Below, one piece after another: positions 37,276 through 47,231 of a DNA stretch of 64,000 nt. The position numbers were made by a program, and so were the translations under genes. Numbering within the stretch: position 1 is the first letter of the stretch; each line of letters starts with the position of its first letter. The notes beneath the pieces are model-generated. The model made no database searches. It was not told the DNA's origin and was given only the letters and a program-made list of their open reading frames with translations. Origin of the DNA: Symbiodinium natans (taxonomy: Eukaryota > Sar > Dinophyceae > Suessiales > Symbiodiniaceae); assembly GCA_905221605.1 (NCBI GenBank), contig CAJNDS010000543.1:52181-116180 (forward strand). The letters are read 5' to 3'.

Positions 37276-40200
37276 TCAAACATTCACCATATTAGCTAAA
37301 TCAGCGGCGCGCGGTAGCCTTCGAGGTCTAAGGCCTTCTTGCAATGATCTGGCAGCATCACATATTGATGCTATAAAGCGAACATGAGCACTCATCACAG
37401 CATTAGTGCTCATGAGCTGGGGGTCAAAAATCCAGCGCAAAAGATCCCAGTCTTGAATCGGCGGCACCTGCTGCAAACCCAGACGCTGTAACCATCTCCG
37501 TCTTTGATCGTTCAGCAAAGGACAGTAACGCACCGCATGAAGAAATTCCCATTGGCCAGTGCCGCAGAGACATACTTGATGGTGCATCAGCGAGTGGCGG
37601 GCACTTCTACCGTCAGCGAAAGGGTGATGCCCACAACGGGCGAGCGTCCAATCACGAACAATAGAAGTAGGAATGTTGGACTCATGAATACAGTTACCAC
37701 CCACAAGTCGTGGCTGAAACACTGCATAGTCCGCTAGAGACGTCAAAGCTGCCAGCTCACAGTGATATTGGGATTGTGCTACTCTTTGCAGCGCGGGGCG
37801 GACGTGATGTTGTATCCAGTGAGAGACTAGCTGCTCCGACACTCCTGGGAAAATCCCACATGAACTGGGCAAGGATATGCCATATTGGTTAAGAGACTGG
37901 GCCACCTCATAAGCCCAGGAATGGGGCTGCGTCTGCGCAAAGTTAAAAACTCGCGAGGCCAACCCACGTCGAGCATCACGCCCCGGCACCACACTAAGTC
38001 GACCAAAAAGACCGAGTCTTGCCCGGGCAACCTCAACAGAAAGAGGAGGCCAACCAAGCTCTCCTAAAACTGCTGCACTCGGTGCCCCAGTTGGCCAATG
38101 CAACAAACGACGTCCCCATTGACGCATGATTTTGTCCAGGCGTGCTACCAATGCCGAATCTAGGAATTGGGCACCATACATCATGGAAGGAAGCACATAA
38201 GTACGAAATAAGCTGCTTCTATATCCAGTGTGAAGTTGGCGGTTCTCAGCCCATCCAAGGAACTGGTAGAATCGGCAGCGACATTTTTCGACAAGCCGCG
38301 CTCCATGCTCGCGCCACTTTCCGGATGACTGGAAAGTAACACCCAAATATTTGTAACATGACACACAGGGTAAGGCACTTCCATGCAGCGAAAACCGAAA
38401 GTTTTGGGACCTGGCACCAAAAACCATGCTTGCAGTTTTGTCTGGGCCAATCCCAAATGAAAAATGCCAGCGAGCACCCCATGCACCAATAGCATCCAAA
38501 GCCCTCTGCAAAGAACCAGCGGTCTCAGCCAAAACAACCAGATCATCAGCGTACAGTAAAAGCGTGACACGCGGGGCTGCAGCTTCAGGACCCAAGGCCA
38601 CGCCGGGACAAACGGCCCGCACAGCATCAGCGATACCGTTAAAGAGTATGTTAAAAAGTAGCGGGCCGAGGACACTCCCCTGACGCACGCCTGCACTTTC
38701 CGTCCAAGGAGCAGAGGCTGAACCATTAACGACAACCCGCGCAGTGGTGTTGTGTAGAAGGTCTGCAACAACACACCACAAGGAACCAACAACTCCAGTC
38801 TCAGCAAGCTTCACCAGTACAGCATCTCTCCACGCCACGTCAAAGGCCTTGCGCACATCAACGAACGCGCAAAACGTCCGATGTCCAGTACGCAACCGGA
38901 TCGTCTCAGCGAGAGTGTAGATCTGCTCCTCGGCTCCCCATCTGAAGCCCGCTTGGCTTTCATCCAATTGGGGATCCACATGGGGGAGCAGCCGTGCCAA
39001 GAGCAGACGCTCAAAAATTTTGAGGCTACAACAAAGCAAGCTGATAGGGCGATAGTTGCCGAAGTCATCCGTGGGACCAGATTTGTGTAAAGGACTGACA
39101 CGGGCAGAGCGCCAAATCGAGGGAACAACCGACCAATGGCGTACTAACTCAAACAAGGTGAGCAATGCGGCCTCAAGACATTCATCACGCACAGTGAACA
39201 ACTCATACGGTAGGCCATCCGAACCCGGCGCTTTGGCTGACGGAAGGTGACCCAAAACATGCCGCAGTTCTGCTTCGGTGAAGGGAAAGTCTAAGGGGCC
39301 AACCGTAGATGGCATATCACGCTTCAAAGATGCAACACGCTCATGGATGTCTTGAGCGCAAGAGGTAGGTGATGAGCACCCCGCAGCAGGGGGACGCTGT
39401 GGAAGGGCATTGTTGGGCACATCGCGGAAGTGATCACGCCAAGCTTGGATACAATGGGCTCCCTCAACACGGCCATGATTGGGAACTGGCGAACGCATGG
39501 ACCTCGGCAAAGGACGCCGGTTGGAACCCAATTGGGCACGTACATTTTGCGCAGCCGCCCTAGGATTCGATCGCGAAAGTTGTTCTTGCGCTCTTAACCA
39601 AGTTGACCAAAAAGATGCTTTTTTGCGGCGGACGAGGTGATGAAACTGAAGCCGCTTTTGACGGAAGGCTTCGCGTGTTTCACATGTGCGCTCTCGGCGC
39701 CACCGTCTCCAAGCTGCGTTGCGAGACACCAAACTCAAGTAACATTCATCATCCCACCAGTCTGGCTGCGGGCGTCCTGTGGCCCCTGTGCGCCGAGAAG
39801 AGAAGGGCACAGCCCCTTGCCATATGAGGGCAACAAATTCTGCATACAACACATCGAGAATCGCCCGACGATCGGCTAATGGGGGGATCTGGTCATTTCG
39901 CAACTGTAAGAGTTTAGATGCCCATTGCAGAAGTTGCGGTTGCAAGGAACTGACTACAGGTTGCCAATTCCGCACCCTTGGCCAGTGTTCACCTGGAGCA
40001 TCCTGCGACGGTAGAGGAACAGCAACCTGGAAAGTGATGAGACGATGGTCACTGCCAAGAACGGGACAACATGCGCCCTGGAAACATCCGCAAGACTCGC
40101 CATCATGGACTAGTAAGTTTGATAAAGCCAGCCCCTGCGAGGCGAGGACAAGATCAATGCATGAACCAGACCGGTGTGTAGGAACCCCAGCAGGGTTTGC

Positions 40201-40818
40201 GACACGTAAGCCGAAGTCTTGACAAAGCTCGCGTATGAGACTGCGCAGCTGAGGTTCACTGGACCGTTCAAGACCAGCCCCCATAACCTCTGCAAGGTAT
40301 ACATTGGAGTCACCAGCCAGCACTAAATGCGCATTCGGATGCTGCTGCAGAGCACATTGGACGGAGGCACGAAGTTGGCACCAGAACTCAAGACGCTGAT
40401 GCAAGGGGACTCCCACGTGAGGAGCATAAAAGCTACAGAGAAGCAACGGCGGGTCACTGCAGGAATGAGTGAAGCAACGCCAACGAATACGACGAATTGG
40501 GTTTACTGTTTCAAGTGAGCATGAGGCAGAGGACCGTTGGACTAGAAAGGCTGCTTCACAGCCGCCAACGCCGCAAGGACCATCATGCAGGTATGGCTGG
40601 TCGGTGGGCAATTGTGCACCAGCCGGGGCCCATGTTTCCTGCAAACATACGCAGTCAATTTCATGAGCAGTAAGTATATTGACAAGAGCATGAAAAGCAG
40701 GATGCTCAGAGCCATCTGGCTGCCAGAGACGATTCGTATTGAGAAGCGCCAAACTCACATAGTTCGGTCCCCGCCGCGCTGGCGATGACGACGGGAACCG
40801 CGCACGTTTCCCTGACAC
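37276..40818 (-). CDS. retrotransposon ORF2, endonuclease and reverse transcriptase
   Basis: About 1180 codons with no ATG near the start; the frame opens at 40818, in the -1 frame relative to ORF1. The endonuclease/exonuclease/phosphatase domain follows at once: NTNRL, CLQETWAP, LAGDSNVYL, GSCIDLVLAS and LGSDHRLITF (catalytic N, E, D/N and SDH). Reverse transcriptase motifs follow in order: SAKAPGSDGLPYELF, GNYRPISLLCC, CAFVDVRKAFDVAWR, GVRQGSVLGPLLFN, LLLYADDLVVLAE (catalytic YADD) and YKYLGVTF. Near the C-terminus CLCGTGQWEFLHAVRYCPLL is a zinc-knuckle-like segment common in LINE ORF2. All catalytic residues appear intact. Probably made as an ORF1-ORF2 fusion by frameshifting. Confidence 0.93.
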   Translation of the reverse strand: MSGKRARFPSSSPARRGPNYVSLALLNTNRLWQPDGSEHPAFHALVNILTAHEIDCVCLQETWAPAGAQLPTDQPYLHDGPCGVGGCEAAFLVQRSSASCSLETVNPIRRIRWRCFTHSCSDPPLLLCSFYAPHVGVPLHQRLEFWCQLRASVQCALQQHPNAHLVLAGDSNVYLAEVMGAGLERSSEPQLRSLIRELCQDFGLRVANPAGVPTHRSGSCIDLVLASQGLALSNLLVHDGESCGCFQGACCPVLGSDHRLITFQVAVPLPSQDAPGEHWPRVRNWQPVVSSLQPQLLQWASKLLQLRNDQIPPLADRRAILDVLYAEFVALIWQGAVPFSSRRTGATGRPQPDWWDDECYLSLVSRNAAWRRWRRERTCETREAFRQKRLQFHHLVRRKKASFWSTWLRAQEQLSRSNPRAAAQNVRAQLGSNRRPLPRSMRSPVPNHGRVEGAHCIQAWRDHFRDVPNNALPQRPPAAGCSSPTSCAQDIHERVASLKRDMPSTVGPLDFPFTEAELRHVLGHLPSAKAPGSDGLPYELFTVRDECLEAALLTLFELVRHWSVVPSIWRSARVSPLHKSGPTDDFGNYRPISLLCCSLKIFERLLLARLLPHVDPQLDESQAGFRWGAEEQIYTLAETIRLRTGHRTFCAFVDVRKAFDVAWRDAVLVKLAETGVVGSLWCVVADLLHNTTARVVVNGSASAPWTESAGVRQGSVLGPLLFNILFNGIADAVRAVCPGVALGPEAAAPRVTLLLYADDLVVLAETAGSLQRALDAIGAWGARWHFSFGIGPDKTASMVFGARSQNFRFSLHGSALPCVSCYKYLGVTFQSSGKWREHGARLVEKCRCRFYQFLGWAENRQLHTGYRSSLFRTYVLPSMMYGAQFLDSALVARLDKIMRQWGRRLLHWPTGAPSAAVLGELGWPPLSVEVARARLGLFGRLSVVPGRDARRGLASRVFNFAQTQPHSWAYEVAQSLNQYGISLPSSCGIFPGVSEQLVSHWIQHHVRPALQRVAQSQYHCELAALTSLADYAVFQPRLVGGNCIHESNIPTSIVRDWTLARCGHHPFADGRSARHSLMHHQVCLCGTGQWEFLHAVRYCPLLNDQRRRWLQRLGLQQVPPIQDWDLLRWIFDPQLMSTNAVMSAHVRFIASICDAARSLQEGLRPRRLPRAADLANMVNV

Positions 40819-43457
40819 TGCGTGAGGGCACGAAGGCTAGAAGCCGTTTCCCGAACAGGCGCAGGTATGTCATCGAAAGAGTTGCGTTGAAGATCAGGAC
40901 ACGCTTCACGCAAGTAATCCGGAAGGTGGTTGGCAGCTTCCCCAGCACAGCAACGTGGACTCAGGCAGTGCTCAGGGCAATAACCAGTGGAACAATTTAC
41001 TGCGACACGATTTCTACAACCTCTACGTCTACACAGTGCAATTTGCTCATGACCGTCATGTTGAACGCTGTGAGGTGCATTCCTGGGCTCACGATTGCAT
41101 GCGCCACAGCGCGAGCTTGTGCAATGCGAGCGGCAGAAGCCTGTGGCACAGGCGGCCTCAACAACGTTATGGCAGGACGCTCGCCGACAAGTCTGCGGCA
41201 CAGTATTCCTCCTCCGTAGGGGCCTTGGAGGGGTCGGGGGAGGGTCAGTCATGTGACAGGGGCACGCTCTGCTTCGACAATGAGTCGCGCAGTAGCCAGT
41301 TCGACATGAAGAAGCAACTGATCTTCGACAGTCTAAATTTCTGCATCTACGCGAGGGAGAGTGGCAGCGTGCCTGACAAGTACAGCGCACACTCGTGCAG
41401 TGAGTGGGACAATATCCAGTGCGACAGGAAGGCAAAATTTGGGCAGTGCAGCCAGGGCGTCTGCAGACATGGGCCTCAGGGCGTTCAGCAGAGATCTGAC
41501 GACGACAGCTACATCTTCGGCTGAGACAATGACTTCGACAATACCCCGTATGGCAAGTGCTGGCCACAAGATTTCTACAACGCGGGCGTCTGCAAACAGT
41601 ATCGACAACTGTGTCTGCCTGGGCGATATGTGCGGTAGCATGTGATGAGCGGCGTCTGTCGCCATAAGCAGGACTATGCGTCAGCTCAGCATGGCAATCA
41701 TTGCTGACATGTCTTTGCCCAGTTTGCCCACACGGGCTTCCATCATGCGAGCAGTGAATTGCGCATTCTGAGCTGCTACAATGCTGCGCGCACATCTGTG
41801 CCACACATCCGCTATCTGCAGCATCAGCACACGACGCGTGAGAACAGCAGGGACGCTGTTGAGCATCAGGGGCAGAGCCCCGGTTGAGACGATCCAAAAT
41901 GTCCAGAAGCACCTGCTGCATTTGTGCCTGGTGCTGCACCAATTGGCTAATGAGCTGCGGGAGCATTGCCCAATCTGGCACAGCTTCCGAAGTCAACACT
42001 GTAGAGCCCGCAGCACCAGCAAGGCCTACAGGATGAGGAGGGTTGTTTTCCCGCGCGACGTCCGCAGGCCTCATGCCTGCTTGCTGCACAGATGCAACAC
42101 GCGGGGGTTCTGAGTTTTGGGGGCCTACATCGTTCTCTTCAACTACCGGCCCTGTGGAGATTGTTTGGTCAGAACCAGAATGCTCTATCAAAGGCAGCCC
42201 GGCACTTTCCAAAACAGGTGGCGCGATGAAAGGGGCACCCACGGCACGCTGCGGAACTTGGTCCAAAGAATCGAAAGTCCAATCCTGAAACAAAGGCAAC
42301 ACGATCTCACGAGTGGCCTGCTCATCTCCATGGAAATAAGCAGTCATCTGACTGACATGGTAGAGAACTCCGCATCTTACACGCGGATTTCCTCTTCGGG
42401 CACCAGCGGTGGGATCAAAGATGCGGAGCCACACGCCCCAGGACGTGGAACCTTCAACTCTTAGTGATGGCCAACCGATTTGACAAAATCGGTTCTGATC
42501 AATGAGGGTTCGCACTCGCTGGACAAACTCATCACGCGGAAGGCATAAGTACCGTGTAAAACGCGTCAACTGTGGAGCAGGGTGATCGTTTGAACTTGGA
42601 GCCGTTGGGACATTTGTCTGCTCATTGCCATCAGCATTTGGCGCATTCTCAGCAGAGTTGCCCGGCATTTCCGGTGAAAAGCATGAAGCGCATGATGCAA
42701 AGCGACACCCTCGAGCACACCGAAAAAACGCAGCACCTCGCGAAATTCTGTTAGCGCAAACTCCACAACGACGCAGCTGCCCAAACCTAGCAGCGAACTG
42801 CCGCACACAAGCATGCTCATGCAAGGCTTCATTTCGCACTGTTTCGCCAGCATTCGTCTCAACAGGCTGCGAGGAATCCGAAGCGTGCACCCCAGCAGGG
42901 GGCTCAGACGAAGTCCTTAGTCTAGCGGCGACGGCCAAGGCATGGCGTTCTTCCTCAACACTCCGACGCGCCCCTGGCCCGGACAACGGAACAACATCAT
43001 TGATCAAGGGAGGTTCTTCCACAACAGCTTCAACCAAGGACGGCAGCGACTCTGGCCAACTTCCCGTGTTACGGAACTGCGTAACCGCTGATTCTAAGTC
43101 AGATGCCACGCGCAAACCACCAAACATTTGCAACAACAAATCCTGCAACTGATTAGGCACATGTCCATCGCCGCGCAGTGTTCCAGGCAGTGCTGTACTC
43201 AAGTCGACACGCGACCCAGGGTCACGACTTGCAAGTTCATTGAAATGTTGCACTGCAGCGGCGTCTCCCGTCTGACTAAACCACTGCACCATGGAGGCAT
43301 CATGTTGACAAGATATCTGCAACAGCTCCGCATATGCTTGGGAAAGGAAGGACACATCCACTGTTTGTGCTGCTAGACGCGCACTCACTACAGCAAACCA
43401 CGGCACAGCAACTGTCCAAGCTCGAGTTGCATTTGGCTGCAGCATGCCAGCAGCCAT
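40755..43457 (-). CDS. retrotransposon ORF1, Cys/His-rich nucleic-acid-binding protein
   Basis: About 900 residues from the first in-frame ATG (43457; the frame is open for seven codons further, to a TTG at 43478). The N-terminal half holds a zinc-finger-like segment (CGVCANR...CARGCRFASCASC). The C-terminal third carries about six tandem copies of a Cys-His unit, roughly C-x4-C-x6/7-C-x-TG-Y/F-C-x2-HC-x4-C, for example CRTGYCPTHC and CATGFCRSHC, spaced about 35-40 residues apart. Such ORF1 proteins usually bind element RNA, but this repeated motif is not one I recognise from standard LINE ORF1 types (CCHC knuckles or RRM). The stop TGA at 40755 lies just after the frameshift hairpin. Confidence 0.85.
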   Translation of the reverse strand: MAAGMLQPNATRAWTVAVPWFAVVSARLAAQTVDVSFLSQAYAELLQISCQHDASMVQWFSQTGDAAAVQHFNELASRDPGSRVDLSTALPGTLRGDGHVPNQLQDLLLQMFGGLRVASDLESAVTQFRNTGSWPESLPSLVEAVVEEPPLINDVVPLSGPGARRSVEEERHALAVAARLRTSSEPPAGVHASDSSQPVETNAGETVRNEALHEHACVRQFAARFGQLRRCGVCANRISRGAAFFRCARGCRFASCASCFSPEMPGNSAENAPNADGNEQTNVPTAPSSNDHPAPQLTRFTRYLCLPRDEFVQRVRTLIDQNRFCQIGWPSLRVEGSTSWGVWLRIFDPTAGARRGNPRVRCGVLYHVSQMTAYFHGDEQATREIVLPLFQDWTFDSLDQVPQRAVGAPFIAPPVLESAGLPLIEHSGSDQTISTGPVVEENDVGPQNSEPPRVASVQQAGMRPADVARENNPPHPVGLAGAAGSTVLTSEAVPDWAMLPQLISQLVQHQAQMQQVLLDILDRLNRGSAPDAQQRPCCSHASCADAADSGCVAQMCAQHCSSSECAIHCSHDGSPCGQTGQRHVSNDCHAELTHSPAYGDRRRSSHATAHIAQADTVVDTVCRRPRCRNLVASTCHTGYCRSHCLSRRCSCRRQISAERPEAHVCRRPGCTAQILPSCRTGYCPTHCTSVRCTCQARCHSPSRRCRNLDCRRSVASSCRTGYCATHCRSRACPCHMTDPPPTPPRPLRRRNTVPQTCRRASCHNVVEAACATGFCRSHCTSSRCGACNREPRNAPHSVQHDGHEQIALCRRRGCRNRVAVNCSTGYCPEHCLSPRCCAGEAANHLPDYLREACPDLQRNSFDDIPAPVRETASSLRALTQCQGNVRGSRRHRQRGGDRTM
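40765..40812 (-). promoter_or_regulatory. -1 ribosomal frameshift signal between ORF1 and ORF2
   Basis: The slippery heptamer GGGAAAC (40812-40806) sits in the ORF1 frame as G GGA AAC, and slipping gives GGG AAA in the ORF2 frame. After a 5-nt spacer (40805-40801), CGGTTCCCGTCG (40800-40789) pairs over all 12 positions, two of them G-U, with CGGCGGGGACCG (40776-40765) around a 12-nt loop. ORF1 stops 8 nt further on. ORF2 has no start codon of its own here. This matches the X-XXY-YYZ plus downstream stem rule. Confidence 0.8.
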
Positions 43458-43895
43458 CAGTAACAGCGGACAATACAAGAACGAGTTTGTTGTCTCACGA
43501 TTGGTGTTTGTAGAGAAAAAAGGCAGCCGGTTATCGAGTTGGGGTGAGGGCTTGGGGGGTTAGGGTTTAGGGTTTAGGGTTTAGGGGGTTTAGGGGATTT
43601 AGGGGATGTAGGGGTTGAGGGGCTTTGGGGTTTAGGGGCTTAGGGGCTTAGGGGTTTGGGGGTTTGGGGGTTCAGGGGTTTAGGTGTTCGGGGTTTAGGA
43701 TTCACAGGCTTTAGTTGTGGGAGTCCAGGGCTTATAAGGTTTGGGATTCATGGTGTTTGTGTAGGGGTCGGAGTGTAAGGTCTAGGGTTTGCGGGGCTTA
43801 CATCTTCAAGATTTCAACTGAACCCTGTAAATTCTTTTCTAACCCTAAACCCTAAACCCTAAACCCTAGGCCCTAAACCCTATCCCTAGACGCAC

Positions 43896-43974
43896 CCAAA
43901 GCTCCCGAGCTCCCAGGCGCCAGGTGCAGCCAGCGCTGTGGCGACGCAGCCGCGGGCGGGACCTCCCATGGGTT
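43896..43974 (-). CDS. exon-like island, 79 nt
   Basis: Acceptor CGTTCAG, donor TTTGG|GTGCGT. At least two frames are open (for example ARGCVATALAAPGAWELGSF). Lies between a CCCTAAA array (left) and a TTTAGGG array (right), just beyond the 5' flank of the retrotransposon. Confidence 0.35.
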
Positions 43975-45263
43975 CTGAACGGTCTGGGGTTCAGGGTTTA
44001 GGGTTTAGGGTTTAGGGTTTGGGGTTTAGGGTTTCGGAGTTTTAGGTTTTAGGGGTCCGCCGACCCTGGCGGCGAGGTTTCCACCTCCCTTCTTCCCTCC
44101 ACAAAGGTAGGGCTTCAAGGACCATGGGAGCTGGGTGAGCATTGGGACTTTCCTGAACCCCCCCCCCTGACACGCTTCTAAACCTCCTTTAAACCTCTTC
44201 ACCCTTTCAAGGGCCACTTCCCGGACCTACCCTCCCCCCAAAGTTCTTGAGCCCCAAGCCCACCCCCCAGGCTGCGGAGCTCCAGGGCACTGAAGGGGAG
44301 GCTTACGTCTAAACCCTGAACCCTAAACCCTAAAAAAAACTCACCCCAAAATCAGACTCCTAGTGCCTCAGGGCTCATAATCTAGTTTTCTCGAGTTCGG
44401 GCGGATGTCCCGGTTTATCCCACCGGGGTAAACCCTACCAGTGTTCGCAAGAGTGGTCCGGCCTTTATTTTGGGTCCCCTGTAAGCTTTTAACCCTAAAC
44501 CCTAAACCCTAGAAACAAGGGTTAGAGATCATACTGAGGGAGCATGGTTCCAACCTTAGATGGATGATGTCATTAAGAGGGGGCAAGATGCATTCGAATA
44601 TCTTCATGTAAAATCCTTGCTCTAGGCTTTTAAGGTTTTGGGGCTTGGGTGTTTGTAGGGTTTAGGAATGCAGGCTTGGGGTTACGGTAGGACTTAGGGC
44701 TTTGTGTCGTGGGTGTTTTAGGTCAGGGTTTGGGTTTGGAAGTCTTGGCTTGATGCTTGCTTTGCGAACCCTGAACTCTGAACCCAGGATGAACCCCAAA
44801 CCCGAAACACAGACCAAACCTTCAAACACCAAACAAAAACAAGCCCCAAACCCCGAACATCAAACCCTAAATCCTAAACTCTACACCCCCAAACCCTGAA
44901 ACCAAACCCAAAACCCAAGACCCTAGACCCTAAACCCTAAACTCTAAACCCTAGCCCTAAACCCCAAACCCCAGGTTCCCTAATACTCCACTGCTCCCTA
45001 AGGTTCCCTAAGGCTCCCTAAGCTTCCCTAAGGTTCCCTAGGCACCTACACCCGACACCCTAAACCCTACACCCCTAAACCCTAAACCCCAAACCCTAAG
45101 TTTACCCTCCCTTAAGGACCCTAGTAAGGCCAGGAGGCCAACACTCTGGTACCAAACCCTAAACCCTAAACCCCCAAAAAAACCAAAACCCTAAACCCTA
45201 AACCCCCACCACCCCACCCCCCCCCCCCCCCCGCCCCCTTCCCTTAAGGACCCTATAATACAC

Positions 45264-45317
45264 GCTGCATTGGCACCTCCATGGCATGCCGGAATCCCGC
45301 TAGCTCCAAAGGGGCGG
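45264..45317 (-). CDS. exon-like island, 54 nt
   Basis: Acceptor TTCGGAAAG, donor GCAGC|GTGTAT; open as APLELAGFRHAMEVPMQ. A TTTAGGG array lies on the right. On the left are a C tract and CCCTAAA copies. Confidence 0.35.
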
Positions 45318-45611
45318 CTTTCCGAAGGTTTAGGGTTTAGGGTTTAAGGTTTAAGGGTTTAGGGCTGAGGGCTGAGGGCTTCGGGTTTCGGGTTCAGGGC
45401 TTGTGGGCTTGCAGGGTAATTGTTGTTGTTTTGGGGAAGGTTTTGGGGTTTGGGGTTTATAGGGTCTTATACAAACCCTAAGCCACCCTAAGGCTCGAAA
45501 CCCCAAGCCTGAAACTACAGGGTACAGGGTGTTTTGGGGGGCCGTTCTCGATAGAAATGCTCGGTGAGCCAAGAAGCCGGCATAAGTCGGAATGAAGCAA
45601 TTCCGCCTAAA

Positions 45612-45735
45612 CCCTACCCAAAGAGCCCCATACCCCTGAATGTATGTACCTTAAACTACGTTGGGCTCCTTAACTGTGATTTATGATTTAAGGCATCTTC
45701 ATTATTCAAGGAGTATCGGGCTCTTTGGGCAAAAC
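45612..45735. mobile_element. hairpin element, CAAAGAGCCC ends
   Basis: Terminal inverted repeat CCCAAAGAGCCCCATAC / GTATCGGGCTCTTTGGG, AT-rich centre; single copy in the window. Confidence 0.75.
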
Positions 45736-46135
45736 CCCAAAACCCTAAAGCCCATAGGCCCTAAACCGAACAGCCAAAACCTTATAAACCCAGACCCTAA
45801 ACCTTACGGAAAGCCATGGTGACCCCGCAACCACAGTATTATAACTTTCGGGTTTTAGGTTTAGGGTTTTGGGGGTTTGGTTGCTGTAGCAGGGAACAGT
45901 GAACCAAAAAGGGGTGCAAAAGGGTACCATTGGGCTATCAAGAGCCCTAGCGGTTCAAGACCCGCGGTTTAGGGTCTAGGGTTTTTGCCCTCAAACAGAC
46001 TAAGGGTTAAACCCCGCGCAGCAACCATACTATTTTAATAGGGGCACCCCTATTTTGTGGTTGGTTACTTTGTAGGGGAACCTTGTTTTTGAGCGCCCTG
46101 GCTGCCCCAACAAAACGGCCCCTGGTCTCCACAGC

Positions 46136-46340
46136 TCAGCAGACGGGGGTCAGGGCCTGGGGTCTCCAGGGGCGCTCCCAGGGGGCCTCAAATGTGCGCG
46201 GACAGTGTTGGGGTTTAGGGTAAACAGTGACAACTGCTGACTCGGCCTGTGCCTGCCTGGAGGGTAAGCCAGCCTGGAGGCCAGCTCGGTCGCCCGCCTG
46301 GGGCTCCCTCGCAGTCACTGAGCGCTCGACCAGCGCCCGC
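46136..46340 (-). CDS. terminal exon of an unidentified gene
   Basis: Acceptor TTGTTTTTTGGGGTAG, then an open frame to TGA at 46136: RALVERSVTAREPQAGDRAG, LPSRQAQAESAVVT, and after a short CCCTAAA-derived stretch APWERPWRPQALTPVC. The stretch at 46225-46187 could be a 39-nt intron but need not be. GC-rich codons; no family recognised. Confidence 0.4.
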
Positions 46341-46589
46341 CTACCCCAAAAAACAAGAGAGTGGGGTGGCGGGCGGGTGAGCTTGCAGGGATGGATTGGG
46401 TTGGGAACCCCCCCCCCCCGGTTGATCTGATGGTGCAAATGCCTGGGTTCTGGATTCGGGCTTTGGGTCTCAAGTTTTGGGTTTTGGGCGAAGACCCCGC
46501 AGACAGAGCGCGAACAGCTTTTGATCGAATTGGCAGTTGGTACAGAGAAGCTGTCCTTCTCACTACGCCGAGGCGTAAGACGTAAGTCC

Positions 46590-46702
46590 ACTACCCCAAA
46601 GGGTCCATGTACCCATGTAGTACATACTTGGGCCTTAATATGCAGTACTTTTAAAATTTAGTGCTCAAATGTGTACTGTATGGGTACATGGACAATGTCC
46701 CA
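46590..46702. mobile_element. hairpin family 2 copy
   Basis: AAGGGTCCATGTACCCATGTAGTACATACTTGGGCC on the left against GTACTGTATGGGTACATGGAC on the right. Confidence 0.85.
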
Positions 46703-46944
46703 AACCAAGTTTACTACAAACCCTCGTGTCTTTCATGCCCTTGTGCATATATTGCGTAAGGCTTTAATATGAAGTTGGCAGAGACACGTGGGCCTCGCTC
46801 TCAGGGCCCTACACCAAAAAAACTCGAAGCCCCATGTACAGGGTTTAGGGTTCTAGAAACCCTAAACCATGAACACTCTAAACCCTAAACCCTAATTAAA
46901 ACCTAAACCCTAAATCCTAAACCCTAAACCTGAGCTCTAGAAAC

Positions 46945-47032
46945 CCTTGAGCATGAGGCGGCGGGAGCTGCCAGCCGACGCGCGGTGCGTCGCCCGCGCG
47001 GAGGATGTTCCAGGCAGCGCGAGGCACCAAAC
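46945..47032 (-). CDS. exon-like island, 88 nt
   Basis: Pyrimidine-rich acceptor CTCCTCCACCTTGCAG and donor CTCAAGG|GTTTCT. Open frame VWCLALPGTSSARA...SRRLMLK. Flanked by CCCTAAA on the left and TTTAGGG on the right. The plus strand is also open (RRRELPADARCVARAEDV), so strand rests on the acceptor and on its neighbours. Confidence 0.35.
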
Positions 47033-47109
47033 CTGCAAGGTGGAGGAGTTTGGGGGTTAGGGTTTAAGGGAGGGACTTAGTGCAAAGGGGTTTAAGGTGG
47101 AGCTCGGAG

Positions 47110-47208
47110 GTCCATGGGTAGTTACAAGTAGGGTTAAAAGTATGGCAACTAAGCTTGAACCTCACTTCGGGTGCGCTTATAGCTCTATACTTATATAGCT
47201 ACCCATGG
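47110..47208. mobile_element. hairpin family 3 copy
   Basis: TCCATGGGTAGTTACAAGTAGGG...ATATAGCTACCCATGG. It lies in an intron of the gene D region. Confidence 0.85.
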
Positions 47209-47231
47209 CCCTCCAAGAGGACTGTTCAGGT

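Larger units (their letters stand above)
37276..43520 (-). mobile_element. non-LTR (LINE-type) retrotransposon, apparently full coding length
   Basis: Two long overlapping minus-strand ORFs: a Cys/His-rich ORF1, then an apurinic-type endonuclease plus reverse transcriptase ORF2. No internal stops are seen, so the copy looks young. The 5' end is near 43520. The 3' end lies beyond the ORF2 stop at 37276; about 160 bp of UTR-like sequence follows, then a (TTTAGGG)n tract (37110-37035, coding-strand sense). The upstream flank is (CCCTAAA)n from about 43560. There is no poly(A) tail and no target duplication was found by eye. It may sit in an intron of the gene whose exons lie on either side. Confidence 0.9.

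Noticed and set aside
37504-43376. Plus-strand ORFs of 60-190 codons and other-frame ORFs across the retrotransposon
   Set aside because: Shadows of ORF1 and ORF2, which have intact catalytic motifs and GC-rich third positions on the minus strand.
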